From positions 451,815-515,814 of the forward strand of contig NZ_SSND01000003.1 of the NCBI RefSeq assembly GCF_004799285.1: DNA of 64,000 nucleotides, read 5' to 3'. Each line of letters opens with the position of its first letter. Position 1 is the first letter of the stretch. The notes under the pieces were generated by a model, which saw nothing but the letters and a program-made list of their open reading frames with translations, did not search any database and was not told where the DNA came from. Positions 26,453 through 35,310 of this stretch are shown here, in pieces. A program made the position numbers and the translations under genes. The stretch is from Aliigemmobacter aestuarii. GTDB lineage: Bacteria > Pseudomonadota > Alphaproteobacteria > Rhodobacterales > Rhodobacteraceae.

Positions 26453-27535
26453 TCAGGCACCCCAGCGGGACAGGGCCTCGTCTGCTGTGATCCCGGCCAA
26501 CTGTTCCCCGGCCTGCCCCGGCGTTTCCGAAAGCCGCGGCGCGGGGGCGGGTTCCGGCCCTTCCGGCCCCGCGACGAAGGTGCCGCGTGCAAGGTTGTGG
26601 GGATGGCGCGTGGCCTCGTCCAGCGTCAGGACGGGCACGGCGCAGGCATCGGTTCCGGCAAAGACCGCCGCCCAGTGATCCCGCCCCTGCCCCGCGATCA
26701 CCGCCGCCAGGCGGTCGCGCAGCGCGGGCCAGTTGGCCGGGTCGTCCCGGTCGGGAAGCGCGGCCGGATCAAGCCCCAGCCCCGCAAGCAGCGCCTGCCA
26801 GAACTTCGGCTCGATCGCACCGACCGCCAGATGCCCGCCGCAGGCGCAGGCGTAGCAGGTGTAGAAGGGCGCGGCCCCGTCAAGGATGTTGGCCTCGCGT
26901 CGGTCCTGCCACTGGCCCTCGTTGCGCATCGCGTGGATCATCGCGGAAAGATGCGCCACCCCGTCGGTGATCGCCGCATCCACCACCTGCCCGCGCCCGG
27001 TGCGCGCCGCCGCAAACAGCGCGGCGACGATCCCGAAGGCCAGATAGATCCCGCCGCCGCCGAAATCCCCCAGAAGGTTCAGCGGCGGCACCGGGCGGCC
27101 TTCCGGCCCGATGCCATGAAGCGCGCCCGTCAGCGCCAGATAGGTGATGTCATGGCCCGCCGCCTGCGCCAGCGGGCCGCTTTGCCCCCAGCCCGTCATC
27201 CGTCCATAGACCAGCCGGGGATGATCGGGAAAATCGCCGGGGCCAAGCCCCAGCCGTTCCATCACCCCCGGCCGCATCCCCTCGATCACCACATCGGCGC
27301 GGGCGATCAGGCGCCGCGCCACGGCCAGCCCGTCGGGTGCCTTCAGATCCAGGCGCAGGCAGGGCCGCCCCCGGTTCAGGATGTCGTTTCTCAGGCCAAA
27401 GATATGGCCCGCGCCGGGCCGGTCGATGCGGATCACATCGGCCCCCATGTCCGCCAGCGTCATCGCGGCAAAGGGCGTGGGGCCGAGCCCCGCAATCTCG
27501 ACCACGCGGATGCCGTCCAGGGGCCCCGGCCTCAT
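26453..27535 (-). CDS. CaiB/BaiF family CoA transferase (alpha-methylacyl-CoA racemase-like)
   Basis: A 360-aa class III CoA-transferase-fold protein. Visible are the N-terminal GPLDGIRVVEIAGLGPTPFAAM, LADMGADVIRIDRP, GHDITYLALTGAL (His of the racemase site) and NLLGDFGGGG (catalytic Asp). The GDFGGGG form is usual for alpha-methylacyl-CoA racemases, which epimerise 2-methyl-branched acyl-CoAs. ATG 27535 overlaps the uup stop (ATGA), unlike an in-frame ATG at 27562 that would overlap more. Racemase and formyl/acetyl-CoA transferase alternatives cannot be fully separated. Confidence 0.87.
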   Translation of the reverse strand: MRPGPLDGIRVVEIAGLGPTPFAAMTLADMGADVIRIDRPGAGHIFGLRNDILNRGRPCLRLDLKAPDGLAVARRLIARADVVIEGMRPGVMERLGLGPGDFPDHPRLVYGRMTGWGQSGPLAQAAGHDITYLALTGALHGIGPEGRPVPPLNLLGDFGGGGIYLAFGIVAALFAAARTGRGQVVDAAITDGVAHLSAMIHAMRNEGQWQDRREANILDGAAPFYTCYACACGGHLAVGAIEPKFWQALLAGLGLDPAALPDRDDPANWPALRDRLAAVIAGQGRDHWAAVFAGTDACAVPVLTLDEATRHPHNLARGTFVAGPEGPEPAPAPRLSETPGQAGEQLAGITADEALSRWGA

Positions 27536-29349
27536 CCGGCGCGCTCTTCCAGCGTCAGCCATTCCTCTTCGGCCGAGATGAGCGCGGCCTGCCGTTCGGC
27601 CAGCATCTCGGACGCCTTGCGGAACTTCACGGGTTCCTTCGTGAACAGGTCGGGCGAGGCCAGCAGGTCGGACAGCTTGCCGATTTCAGCCTCCAGCCTT
27701 TCGATCAACGCGGGCAACTCTTCGAGCCGCTTGCGTTCGGTGAAGCTCAGCCCATCGGGCTTGCGGGGCGCGACCACCTTGGCATTCGGCTTCAAGGATT
27801 CCGCAGAATCCTTTGGCCTTGCGTCTTTTTCCGCTTCATCCTTCGGACGCTGCGCCTGATAGTCCGACCACCCCCCCGGATAGGCCGTAACCCTTCCCGC
27901 ACCTTCCATCGCGATGGTCTGGGTCGCCACGCGGTCGATGAAATCGCGGTCGTGGCTGACCAGAAGCACGGTCCCGTCATATTCGCCCAGGATGTCCTGC
28001 AACAGGTCCAGCGTCTCGACATCCAGATCGTTCGTCGGTTCGTCGAGGATCAGAAGGTTCGATTCCCGCGCCATCAGCCGCGCCAGAAGAAGCCGCGCCT
28101 TTTCGCCCCCCGAGAGGCTGCGCACCGGGGCGCGGGCCTGCCGTTCGTCGAACAGGAAATCCTTCAGATAGCCCACCACATGCCGGGGCGTGCCGCGCAC
28201 CATCACCTGATCGGATGCGCCCGACACGCGCATCTGCGGATCGCCGGTCAGGTTTTCCCAAAGGCTGGCATCGGGATCAAGCTGCGCGCGGGTCTGGTCG
28301 AAGACGGCCACCGACAGGTTGGTGCCAAGCGTGACGCTGCCCGCATCCGGCGCGATCTCGCCCGTCAAGAGCTTCAGCAGCGTGGTCTTGCCCACCCCGT
28401 TCGGCCCGACAAAGGCCACCCGGTCACCGCGCATCACGCGCAGGTCGAAGCCCCGGACGATGGGCCGGTCGCCGAAGGATTTCGTCAGCCCCTTCGCCTC
28501 GATCACGCGCTTGCCCGACACCGGGCCGCTTTCGAATTCCATCGCCGCCGTGCCCTGACGACGGATCTGCGCGGCCCGTTCGTCGCGCAGCGCGGCCAGC
28601 GCCCGCACCCGGCCCTGATTGCGCTTGCGCCGCGCCGAGATGCCCTCGACCGCCCATTTCGCCTCGGCCTTGATCTTGCGGTCGAGCTTGTGGCGCGCCT
28701 CGTCCTCTTCGGCCCAGATCCTGTCGCGCCAGTCCTCGAACCCTTCGAACCCCGCCTCGCGGCGGCGCACCTGCCCCCGGTCGATCCAGAGCGTGGCCCG
28801 CGTCAGCGCCCTGAGGAAGGCGCGGTCGTGGCTGATCAGGACAAAGGCCGCGCGGGTGCCCTGCAACTCGGCCTCAAGCCATTCGATCGCCTGGATGTCC
28901 AGATGGTTCGTCGGTTCGTCTAGAAGCATCAGTTCCGGCGCCTCGGCCAGAAGCTTGGCCAAGGCTGCGCGCCGCCGTTCCCCGCCCGAGGCCGTGGCGA
29001 CCGGCGTCTCTGGCGCGAATTTCAGCCCCTCGGCCACCATCGCCACGCGATAGGCCTGGTCCGCGCCAAGGGCACTGGCGGCATAGTCGCCAAGCGTGGC
29101 AAAGCCCGACAGGTCCGGGTCCTGTTCCATGTAGCCGACGGTGACGCCCGGCGGCACCACGCGTTCGCCCGTATCAGCCTCTACCAGCCCGGCCATCACC
29201 TTCATCAGCGTGGACTTGCCCGACCCGTTCCGCCCGACAAGCGCCACCCGGTCGCCCTGCTGGACGACCAGATCAAGCCCGTCGAACACGGGATTGCCCC
29301 CGAAGGTCAGTGAGATGCCGGAAAGCTGAAGAAGGGGTGCGCGTGCCAT
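27532..29349 (-). CDS. uup: ABC-F family ATP-binding protein
   Basis: A 605-aa protein with two ABC cassettes and no membrane domain, as in Uup-type ABC-F proteins that act on ribosomes or DNA. Walker A motifs are GRNGSGKST and GPNGVGKTT, signatures are SGGERRRAAL and LSGGEKARLLL, and Walker B ends are LLDEPTNHLD and ILDEPTNDLD. A basic linker (KIKAEAKWAVEGISARRKRNQG) lies between the cassettes, and the C-terminal coiled coil is typical of Uup. The frame is open back to 29691, but ATG 29349 gives the usual N-terminus (MARAPLLQLSGISLTFGG). Confidence 0.92.
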   Translation of the reverse strand: MARAPLLQLSGISLTFGGNPVFDGLDLVVQQGDRVALVGRNGSGKSTLMKVMAGLVEADTGERVVPPGVTVGYMEQDPDLSGFATLGDYAASALGADQAYRVAMVAEGLKFAPETPVATASGGERRRAALAKLLAEAPELMLLDEPTNHLDIQAIEWLEAELQGTRAAFVLISHDRAFLRALTRATLWIDRGQVRRREAGFEGFEDWRDRIWAEEDEARHKLDRKIKAEAKWAVEGISARRKRNQGRVRALAALRDERAAQIRRQGTAAMEFESGPVSGKRVIEAKGLTKSFGDRPIVRGFDLRVMRGDRVAFVGPNGVGKTTLLKLLTGEIAPDAGSVTLGTNLSVAVFDQTRAQLDPDASLWENLTGDPQMRVSGASDQVMVRGTPRHVVGYLKDFLFDERQARAPVRSLSGGEKARLLLARLMARESNLLILDEPTNDLDVETLDLLQDILGEYDGTVLLVSHDRDFIDRVATQTIAMEGAGRVTAYPGGWSDYQAQRPKDEAEKDARPKDSAESLKPNAKVVAPRKPDGLSFTERKRLEELPALIERLEAEIGKLSDLLASPDLFTKEPVKFRKASEMLAERQAALISAEEEWLTLEERAG

Positions 29350-29500
29350 CCGCCCGAGATATGCCGCGGCCCCTGCGGCGTCAATCCGGCCTTGGGGCAA
29401 GGTCGGGGAACATGGCGGGTTGGCGATTGCCCGCAAGGGGCCGAGTTGATAGAAGCCCCTGCAGACCCGTAACGGTTCCCGCTCTGGTGGCAATTCGCTC

Positions 29501-30532
29501 ATGCAATTCTTTCCTCTGTCCGCCACGCCAGCCAAAGACCTGATCCTTGACCGGAACGTCTTCTTCGAGGCGGAAGGCGTCTTTCGCACCATTCCGTCGC
29601 GGATGATGCTGACCGCGCCGCACGGTCTGGTCATCGCGGATGGCGGGATCGTCTTTCGCAAGCAGCAGCGGATCGTGGCCGACGGCGGCAAGGTCTGGCT
29701 TCTGGGCGAGGGTGAGGTTCCGGTTCCCGACCGGCTCTTGCGGCCGATCGAGGATCGCGTGTCCCACGAAAACGCGATCGTTCTGGGGTTTCACAACCGG
29801 ATATACGAAAACATCGGCCATTTCATCGCCGACCAGCTGCCGGTTCTGAACTGGGACCAAAAGCTTTGGGATGCGGGCTTCCGGCGCATCGTGGTCTGCC
29901 TTGTGCGGCTGGAGATGCTGCAGGACCGGATCCGCGAACTGATCGCCACCTTCAGCAAGCTGCCCTTCGAGGTGGTCTTCGAACCGCTTGCCGGGCGCAT
30001 CCGCCTGAAACATGCCTTCATCCCCCAGGCCGTCAGCCGCCACCCGATGGGCAAGTCGCGGGCCCTGCCGGATCTGATCCGGCGGGCATCGCTGGGGGCC
30101 GGGTCCACCGCCCCCACGGCGCGGGCGATCTATGTCTCGCGCCTGGATGCATCCGATCGCAGGCCCTTCGACGAACCCGACCTTGCCCGAGCGTTCGAGG
30201 ATCGCGGCTTCCGGACCGTCCGGGCCTCCGAACTGAATGTCGAGGATGCAGCGCGCGTCTTTGGAGCCGCCGACATCGTGGTCGGGCCTCTGGGCGCGGC
30301 ACTGGGGCACATGATCTATTGCCGTCCCGGAACGCGCGTCCTGTTCTTCACGCCCGAAAACGCCAACGGCGGCTGGTTCCACACACTGGGTGAGCTTTTC
30401 GGGCTTGAGACGCTGACCTATTACACGCCAACCATAGAAACCGGCCCGAAAATCCGGTTTTCCCTCGATTTCCCGGTCGACAGGGAAAGGCTTTTCGCCG
30501 CCGTTGACGCGTTTTCGAAGGGGATGGGCTGA
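29501..30532 (+). CDS. Glycosyltransferase family 61 protein (first of tandem pair)
   Basis: A 343-aa GT61 (DUF563) protein. The typical region is ENIGHFIADQLPVLNWDQKLWDAGF in the N-terminal half, then a C-terminal catalytic core with IYVSRLDASDRRPFDEPDL and IVVGPLGAALGHMIYCRPGTRVLFF. No signal peptide or membrane anchor. It is about 50% identical by eye to the next gene (NIGHFI, LWDAGFR, FEVVFE, YVSRLDA, GPxGAALxHM shared). It probably builds a surface glycan. Donor and acceptor are unknown. The 151 bp upstream separates it from the divergent uup. Confidence 0.85.
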   Translation: MQFFPLSATPAKDLILDRNVFFEAEGVFRTIPSRMMLTAPHGLVIADGGIVFRKQQRIVADGGKVWLLGEGEVPVPDRLLRPIEDRVSHENAIVLGFHNRIYENIGHFIADQLPVLNWDQKLWDAGFRRIVVCLVRLEMLQDRIRELIATFSKLPFEVVFEPLAGRIRLKHAFIPQAVSRHPMGKSRALPDLIRRASLGAGSTAPTARAIYVSRLDASDRRPFDEPDLARAFEDRGFRTVRASELNVEDAARVFGAADIVVGPLGAALGHMIYCRPGTRVLFFTPENANGGWFHTLGELFGLETLTYYTPTIETGPKIRFSLDFPVDRERLFAAVDAFSKGMG

Positions 30533-31578
30533 TGCGGTTCCTCACACTTTCGGAAACAGCCCATTCGACGGGGACGCATCCACGCCAGATCTACCGCGAG
30601 GATACCGGCGCGTATCTCGCCGATCCCGACAAGCATGATGTGTGCGCGCCCTTCGGGCTGGTGATCGACGAAGGCGCCGTTTCCCATGAGGGAGATGACA
30701 GGATCATCCGCGAAGGCGGCAACCTGTGGAAGATCGGGCCGGGCAAGGAGGTTCCGTGCCGGTTCGATGGCACGCCGTCGCCGCGTGTTCCGAACGCCCC
30801 CTTCCACGAGAACTGCGTCATCCTTGGCTTCCATTTCCGCATCTTCAACAACATCGGCCATTTCATCTCGGACCAATTGCCGATCCTGTTTCACGAGGAC
30901 CGGCTCTGGGATGCGGGGTTCCGCAAGATCGTCATCAGCCAGATCCGCTCCGAACCGCTGATGGCCCGGATCCGGGAAATGGTGGCGCTGCTTTGCCGGC
31001 ATCCGTTCGAGGTGGTCTTTGAAACCCATGCGCGTGAAATCCGAATGCGGCACGCGCTGGTGCCGCAGGGTCTGAGCATCAACCCCCATGGCAAGGCGCC
31101 GGAACTGGCACATCTGTTCCGGCGCGCCCTGCGCCCCGCCCCCGCGCCGGGCGAACGGGTGAAGCTTTACGTCTCGCGCCTCGATGCGGGCGACCGGCAC
31201 CCGGTGGATGAGCCGGGGCTGGCGGCCTTTCTGGAGCGGCATGGATACATCACCGTTCGCGCCTCGGAACTGACCATCCCGCAGTCGCGCGACCTGTTCG
31301 GGCGCGCCGAAATCGTGCTGGGGCCGATGGGTGCCGCGCTGGCGCATATGGTGTTCTGCCAGCCGGGGACGAAACTGGTGGTCTTCTCGCCCGAGGCGGC
31401 GGACGGCAACTGGTTCGGCACGCTGGCGCGCATTCTCGGGCTTGACCTGCTGTCCTACTGGACGCCCCATACCGGCGAAAGGACGGAACTGCGCCGCTTC
31501 AGCGAAGATTTCGCCGTCGACCGCGACAGGCTTCTTGCCGTGACCGAGGATTTCGCCGCCGGCCGGGTCGCCGTCTAG
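30532..31578 (+). CDS. Glycosyltransferase family 61 protein (second of tandem pair)
   Basis: A 348-aa paralogue of the preceding gene. It has NNIGHFISDQLPILFHEDRLWDAGF, LYVSRLDAGDRHPVDEPGL and IVLGPMGAALAHMVFCQPGTKLVVF. Its ATG overlaps the previous stop by one base (TGATG), so both should be made together and may add successive sugars. The gene ends 13 bp before the convergent olsB stop. No other polysaccharide genes surround the pair, so they look like an isolated two-gene glycan module. Confidence 0.85.
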   Translation: MRFLTLSETAHSTGTHPRQIYREDTGAYLADPDKHDVCAPFGLVIDEGAVSHEGDDRIIREGGNLWKIGPGKEVPCRFDGTPSPRVPNAPFHENCVILGFHFRIFNNIGHFISDQLPILFHEDRLWDAGFRKIVISQIRSEPLMARIREMVALLCRHPFEVVFETHAREIRMRHALVPQGLSINPHGKAPELAHLFRRALRPAPAPGERVKLYVSRLDAGDRHPVDEPGLAAFLERHGYITVRASELTIPQSRDLFGRAEIVLGPMGAALAHMVFCQPGTKLVVFSPEAADGNWFGTLARILGLDLLSYWTPHTGERTELRRFSEDFAVDRDRLLAVTEDFAAGRVAV

Positions 31579-31591
31579 CCTGCCACCGCTC

Positions 31592-32350
31592 CTAGCCTGC
31601 GACCGCCCTCAACGCGCGGGCGCGCGCGGGGGGGACCGCGCTGATCTCGAGCCCGGTGAACACATGCAGCGTGTTCAGGTCGCGGTCGATCACCGCGTGG
31701 TCCGAAACCCAGCCCCCCATCATCAGATAGGTCCTCAGAAGCGGCGGCATGGCGGCCAGCGCCGTGCGGGCGTCGGGCGTGATCCGCGCAAGCGTGCGGG
31801 CATAGCGGACGACGTCGGGCATCTTCACGCGCGGGCGCCATCGGATCGGTGCCAGATGCCGATCCTTCAGCATGGCCAGGGAATCGCGATAGCCCTCGGC
31901 ATCGGTCCCGTCGAACGAGGAACAGCCGAACAGCATCGCGATGCCGTTGTCGTCCACGAACCGGGTGACGGCCCCCCAGGCAAGGCGCAGGATGTCGGGA
32001 TCGGCCGCATGGTCGGGATGGATGCAGAAGCGCCCCATCTCGACCAGCTTGCCCGGAAAGGCGCGCAGGCGGCCAAGGTCATAGAACTGCGCGGAATAGC
32101 TGGCCCCGATCTGCCGGCCATCGTTCAGCGGCAGAAGCCGGAAGCAGCCCAGAAGCGCGCCGCCGGGATGTTGTTCGATCAGCACATGGCGGCAGATTTC
32201 GTCGAAGGCGTCGGCATCGCGCCCGTCGGGCCGGGCGGTGCCGCCGCGCGTGGTGATGAAGGCCAGATGGCGCAGGCGTTGCGCGCGGTCGATATCCGCG
32301 GCCCCCTCGGCCAGCCGCGCCTGCAGGCACCCCTTGACGATCGGCTCCAT
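31592..32350 (-). CDS. olsB: L-ornithine N(alpha)-acyltransferase (GNAT/hemolysin-like)
   Basis: A 252-aa OlsB-type acyltransferase that transfers a 3-hydroxyacyl group from acyl-ACP to ornithine, the first step to ornithine lipids. Features are RLRHLAFITTRGG near the start, GALLGCFRLLPL, SAQFYDLGRL, EMGRFCIHPDH and LFGCSSFDGTD. ATG 32350 gives the usual N-terminus. In several Rhodobacterales olsB is followed by olsA; here the only PlsC-like gene in the window is about 17 kb away at 49150. Ornithine lipids replace phospholipids under phosphate limitation, but no Pho box was identified. Confidence 0.85.
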   Translation of the reverse strand: MEPIVKGCLQARLAEGAADIDRAQRLRHLAFITTRGGTARPDGRDADAFDEICRHVLIEQHPGGALLGCFRLLPLNDGRQIGASYSAQFYDLGRLRAFPGKLVEMGRFCIHPDHAADPDILRLAWGAVTRFVDDNGIAMLFGCSSFDGTDAEGYRDSLAMLKDRHLAPIRWRPRVKMPDVVRYARTLARITPDARTALAAMPPLLRTYLMMGGWVSDHAVIDRDLNTLHVFTGLEISAVPPARARALRAVAG

Positions 32351-32457
32351 CCCGTCACCCCGCGGGGCTGGCACATTCGCCGCCCCCTCGCGCCACTTAT
32401 GCGCGCCCGCACCCTGTCAGGCAAGCATGACAGATGCCTGAAGCCGCCCGGGCGGGG

Positions 32458-32961
32458 TCAGAGCCCCTCCAGCGCCTCGGGCCGCAGGTTGCCGATATTG
32501 CCCAGAAGCTGGCGCAGGAAAGTCACGCCCTTGATGTTGCTGTCGGTCACGCGCCGCGACAGGACGACGGCGCGGCCCTGTTCAAGGCCGAAGCGTTCCA
32601 CGTTCTCGACCACGCCCGACTCGGTGAAGGTGACGGCCACGACCTGCCGGTCGATCTCTTTGGGTTCGCGCGGGCCGTAGAACTCCCACCGGCTTTGCAC
32701 ATAGTACCAGCCGACATCGTTCAGAAGCCCCGCCGCCGAGGGACGGCCGATCTTTTCGGCGACCGTCTCGCGCGTGTCCACGCCGACCTGGACCTGTTCC
32801 AGATCCGTGTCGGTGGGCACATAGCCGTGATTGCGATAGACCGAGGCACAACCCGCCATGACAATCAGCGCAACCAGCGTCACGGCCAGAAGCGTCAGGC
32901 GATGCAGCCAGAGCCCCGGTCCCGCCGCGCGCGGCGTCTTCGTCACAGCCGCCAGATCCAT
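32458..32961 (-). CDS. bamE: Outer membrane protein assembly factor BamE (SmpA/OmlA lipoprotein)
   Basis: A 167-aa lipoprotein. After a longer than usual basic N-region, a hydrophobic stretch (LTLLAVTLVALIVMAGC) ends in the lipobox MAGC with the lipidated Cys followed by Ala (AS). The SmpA/OmlA domain follows: YVPTDTDLEQVQVGVDTRETVAEKIGRPS, then WYYVQSRWEFYG. BamE is a subunit of the BAM complex that inserts beta-barrels in the outer membrane. GGGGGCAGG precedes the chosen ATG. It is divergent from yceD with about 246 bp between, as in other Rhodobacterales. Confidence 0.9.
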   Translation of the reverse strand: MDLAAVTKTPRAAGPGLWLHRLTLLAVTLVALIVMAGCASVYRNHGYVPTDTDLEQVQVGVDTRETVAEKIGRPSAAGLLNDVGWYYVQSRWEFYGPREPKEIDRQVVAVTFTESGVVENVERFGLEQGRAVVLSRRVTDSNIKGVTFLRQLLGNIGNLRPEALEGL

Positions 32962-33207
32962 CCTGCCCCCTTGCCGGCCCAAATGCCGCCTCTTGCCTTG
33001 CGGGGCCAAGCCCCTTATTTCCGGCCCCGACCCGATCTGTCGGGGGCCTTGTCCCCTAAGGGCTTACAGCAGGATGCGGCCTGTGTTCAAGAATGGAACG
33101 CAGCGGCCGCGGGTTCGCCCCGTCGCCTGCCGGTGCCGGAACCGGATCGCGAAGGACCCGCCGGGGTGATGCAACGCCCCCTTTAGCGGAACGGAAAGGA
33201 AAAGGCG

Positions 33208-33798
33208 ATGACCGATCCCAGGACGCCCGATACGGCAATCCCGCTGCCGCTTGCCCTGCCCTTCCGGGTTTCCGCCCTGCCCAACCGCAAGGTCACGCGG
33301 TTCGATCTGGCGCCACCGCGCGAGGACCGCGCCGCACTGGCGCAGGTTCTGGGAATCACAGCGGTTCATGCGCTGCGATTGAAGGGCGAACTGCGCCCCG
33401 TGGGGCGTCGCGATTTCGAACTGCACGCCCGGCTCGAGGCCGAGGTGGAACAGCCCTGCGCCGTCACGCTGGCGCCCGTGAAGACCCGCATCGACGAACC
33501 CGTGACGCGCCGCTATCTGGCCGATTTCGCCTTTCCCGAGGGCGACGAGGTCGAGATGCCCGAGGATGACACCGCCGAACCCCTGCCCGAAGTGATCGAT
33601 GTGGGCGCGGTTGCCGTCGAGGCGCTGGCGCTGGCGCTGCCCGCGTATCCGCGCGCGCCCGGCGCGGAACTGGGCGAGGCGGTCTTTGCCGCGCCCGGCG
33701 TCGAGGCGCTGCGCGACGAGGACCTGCGCCCCTTCTCGGCGCTGGCGGCGCTGAAATCGCGGCTGGAGGGCGGCGAAGGCGGCGCCGGAGACGGTTGA
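33208..33798 (+). CDS. YceD family (DUF177) protein
   Basis: A 196-aa acidic protein. DUF177/YceD proteins commonly precede rpmF, and relatives are implicated in 23S rRNA accumulation. Family features are an N-terminal LPFRVSALPNRKVTRFDLAP and CAVTLAPVKTRIDEPVTRRYLADF around the single conserved Cys of the second domain. An acidic loop (EGDEVEMPEDDTAEPLPE) is followed by the conserved VGAVAVEALALALPAYPRAPG. The intergenic 33799-33964 carries a promoter for rpmF, so rpmF can also be expressed separately. Confidence 0.88.
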   Translation: MTDPRTPDTAIPLPLALPFRVSALPNRKVTRFDLAPPREDRAALAQVLGITAVHALRLKGELRPVGRRDFELHARLEAEVEQPCAVTLAPVKTRIDEPVTRRYLADFAFPEGDEVEMPEDDTAEPLPEVIDVGAVAVEALALALPAYPRAPGAELGEAVFAAPGVEALRDEDLRPFSALAALKSRLEGGEGGAGDG

Positions 33799-33831
33799 GG
33801 CACAGGCCCGGCCCCGCCTGCACAAAGGGGC

Positions 33832-33859
33832 TTGCGCTGGTCCAGAATCCCAGTATGTT
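33832..33859 (+). promoter_or_regulatory. Candidate promoter of the rpmF-plsX-fabH operon
   Basis: TTGCGC (33832-33837) and TATGTT (33854-33859), spaced 16 bp, lie about 105 bp before the rpmF ATG. Chosen by eye. Confidence 0.4.
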
Positions 33860-33964
33860 CCGCGCCTCATTCGAACCGTGGATCCGACGCGCCCCGATGA
33901 TGGGGAAACGGCCCGATCCCAAAGGAAAAACAGGGGCCTGCCCCCACTGACCCGAGGTTGAGAC

Positions 33965-34171
33965 ATGGCTGTCCCTCAGAACCGAGTTACCCGTTCGCGT
34001 CGCAACATGCGTCGCTCGCATGATGCGCTGGTTGCTTCCAATCCGGCTGAATGCCCCAACTGCGGCGAGCTGAAGCGCCCGCACCACGTGTGCGGTGCCT
34101 GCGGCCACTATGACAGCCGCGAAGTCGTCGCGACCGCCAAGGAAGTCGATCTGGACGAAGACGCGGCCTGA
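33965..34171 (+). CDS. rpmF: Large ribosomal subunit protein bL32
   Basis: A 68-aa basic protein beginning [22 protein letters not shown], the bL32 signature, with a C-terminal zinc-ribbon type [20 protein letters not shown] containing four Cys (zinc-binding form). The acidic tail EVDLDEDAA is common in alphaproteobacteria. It is preceded by a GAGGTTGAG-type ribosome site and followed after 29 bp by plsX, linking ribosome and membrane-lipid synthesis as in most proteobacteria. Confidence 0.97.
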   Translation: MAVPQNRVTRSRRNMRRSHDALVASNPAECPNCGELKRPHHVCGACGHYDSREVVATAKEVDLDEDAA

Positions 34172-34200
34172 GCTGCGTCGCGTCCTGCGCTTGCGTCCCG

Positions 34201-35310
34201 ATGACGAACGGAACCAACCTTCCGCTTGAACAGGGTGCAAGCCGCATCGTCATTTCCGTTGATGCGATGGGTGGAGATCACGGACCGGCGGCTGTTGTCG
34301 CCGGTCTTGCCACGTCTGCCGAACGCGATTCGACGCTGCATTTCATCCTGCATGGCGACGAGGCCGTGCTGGCGCCCCTGCTGGACAGGCGCCCGGTGCT
34401 GAACGGTCGCTGCGAGCTGCGCCACGCGCCGCGCGTCGTGACCATGCAGGACAAGCCAAGCCAGGTGATGCGCCATGGCGAAGGCACCTCGATGTGGTCC
34501 TGCATCGAAAGCGTCAAGCGGGGCGAGGCGACCGTGGCCGTCTCCTGCGGAAACACCGGCGCGCTGATGGCGGTGTCGATGATCCGGCTGCGCAAGCTGC
34601 CCGGCGTGAACCGCCCCGCGATCGCCTGCCTCTGGCCAAGCCGCAACCCAGGCGGGTTCAACGTGATGCTGGATGTGGGCGCGGACATCAAGGCCGATGC
34701 CGACGACCTTCTGCAATACGCGGCCATGGGCGCATCCTATGCGCGCAACGGCATGAACCTCGCGCGGCCGCGCGTGGGGCTTCTGAACGTGGGCACCGAG
34801 GAACACAAGGGACGCGCCGAACTGAAGGAAGCCCATGACCGCATGATCGCGGGCGCGGCCGAGGCGGGTTCCTACGAATTTGTCGGTTTCGTCGAAGGCG
34901 GCGACATCCCGTCGGATCGCGTCGATGTGATCGTGACCGACGGATTTACCGGGAACATCGCGCTCAAGACCGGCGAGGGGACCGCGAAACTGGTGTCGGA
35001 TTTCCTGAAGGAAACCTTCAACTCGTCGTGGATTTCCAAGCTGGGCGCGCTGTTGGCGCTGCGGTCGCTGCGTGCGCTGCAACGCCGGATCGACCCGCGC
35101 CGGGTGAATGGCGGCGTGTTCCTGGGGCTGAATGGCACGGTCGTTAAATCGCATGGCGGGGCAGATGCCACGGGGGTTGCGGCGGCGGTGAACCTGGCCT
35201 CGCAACTTGCCCGTTCGGGCTTTCTGGATCGGCTTGCGGCGCGGGTTGCATCCGCCGGACGGGCGGGGCAGGATGCGCCCGACGGAACCAATCGGGATCA
35301 GACCGAATGA
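34201..35310 (+). CDS. plsX: Phosphate acyltransferase
   Basis: A 369-aa peripheral membrane enzyme that makes acyl-phosphate from acyl-ACP for phospholipid synthesis (PlsX/PlsY route). Signatures are VISVDAMGGDHGPAAVVAG near the N-terminus, EGTSMWSCIE, SCGNTGALMAVSM, RPAIACLWPS, NVGTEEHKG, EGGDIPSDRVDVIVTDGFTGNIALKT and a C-terminal AHGGAD-like KSHGGADATG. It overlaps fabH by ATGA, so fatty acid initiation and acyl transfer are coupled. Confidence 0.96.
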   Translation: MTNGTNLPLEQGASRIVISVDAMGGDHGPAAVVAGLATSAERDSTLHFILHGDEAVLAPLLDRRPVLNGRCELRHAPRVVTMQDKPSQVMRHGEGTSMWSCIESVKRGEATVAVSCGNTGALMAVSMIRLRKLPGVNRPAIACLWPSRNPGGFNVMLDVGADIKADADDLLQYAAMGASYARNGMNLARPRVGLLNVGTEEHKGRAELKEAHDRMIAGAAEAGSYEFVGFVEGGDIPSDRVDVIVTDGFTGNIALKTGEGTAKLVSDFLKETFNSSWISKLGALLALRSLRALQRRIDPRRVNGGVFLGLNGTVVKSHGGADATGVAAAVNLASQLARSGFLDRLAARVASAGRAGQDAPDGTNRDQTE

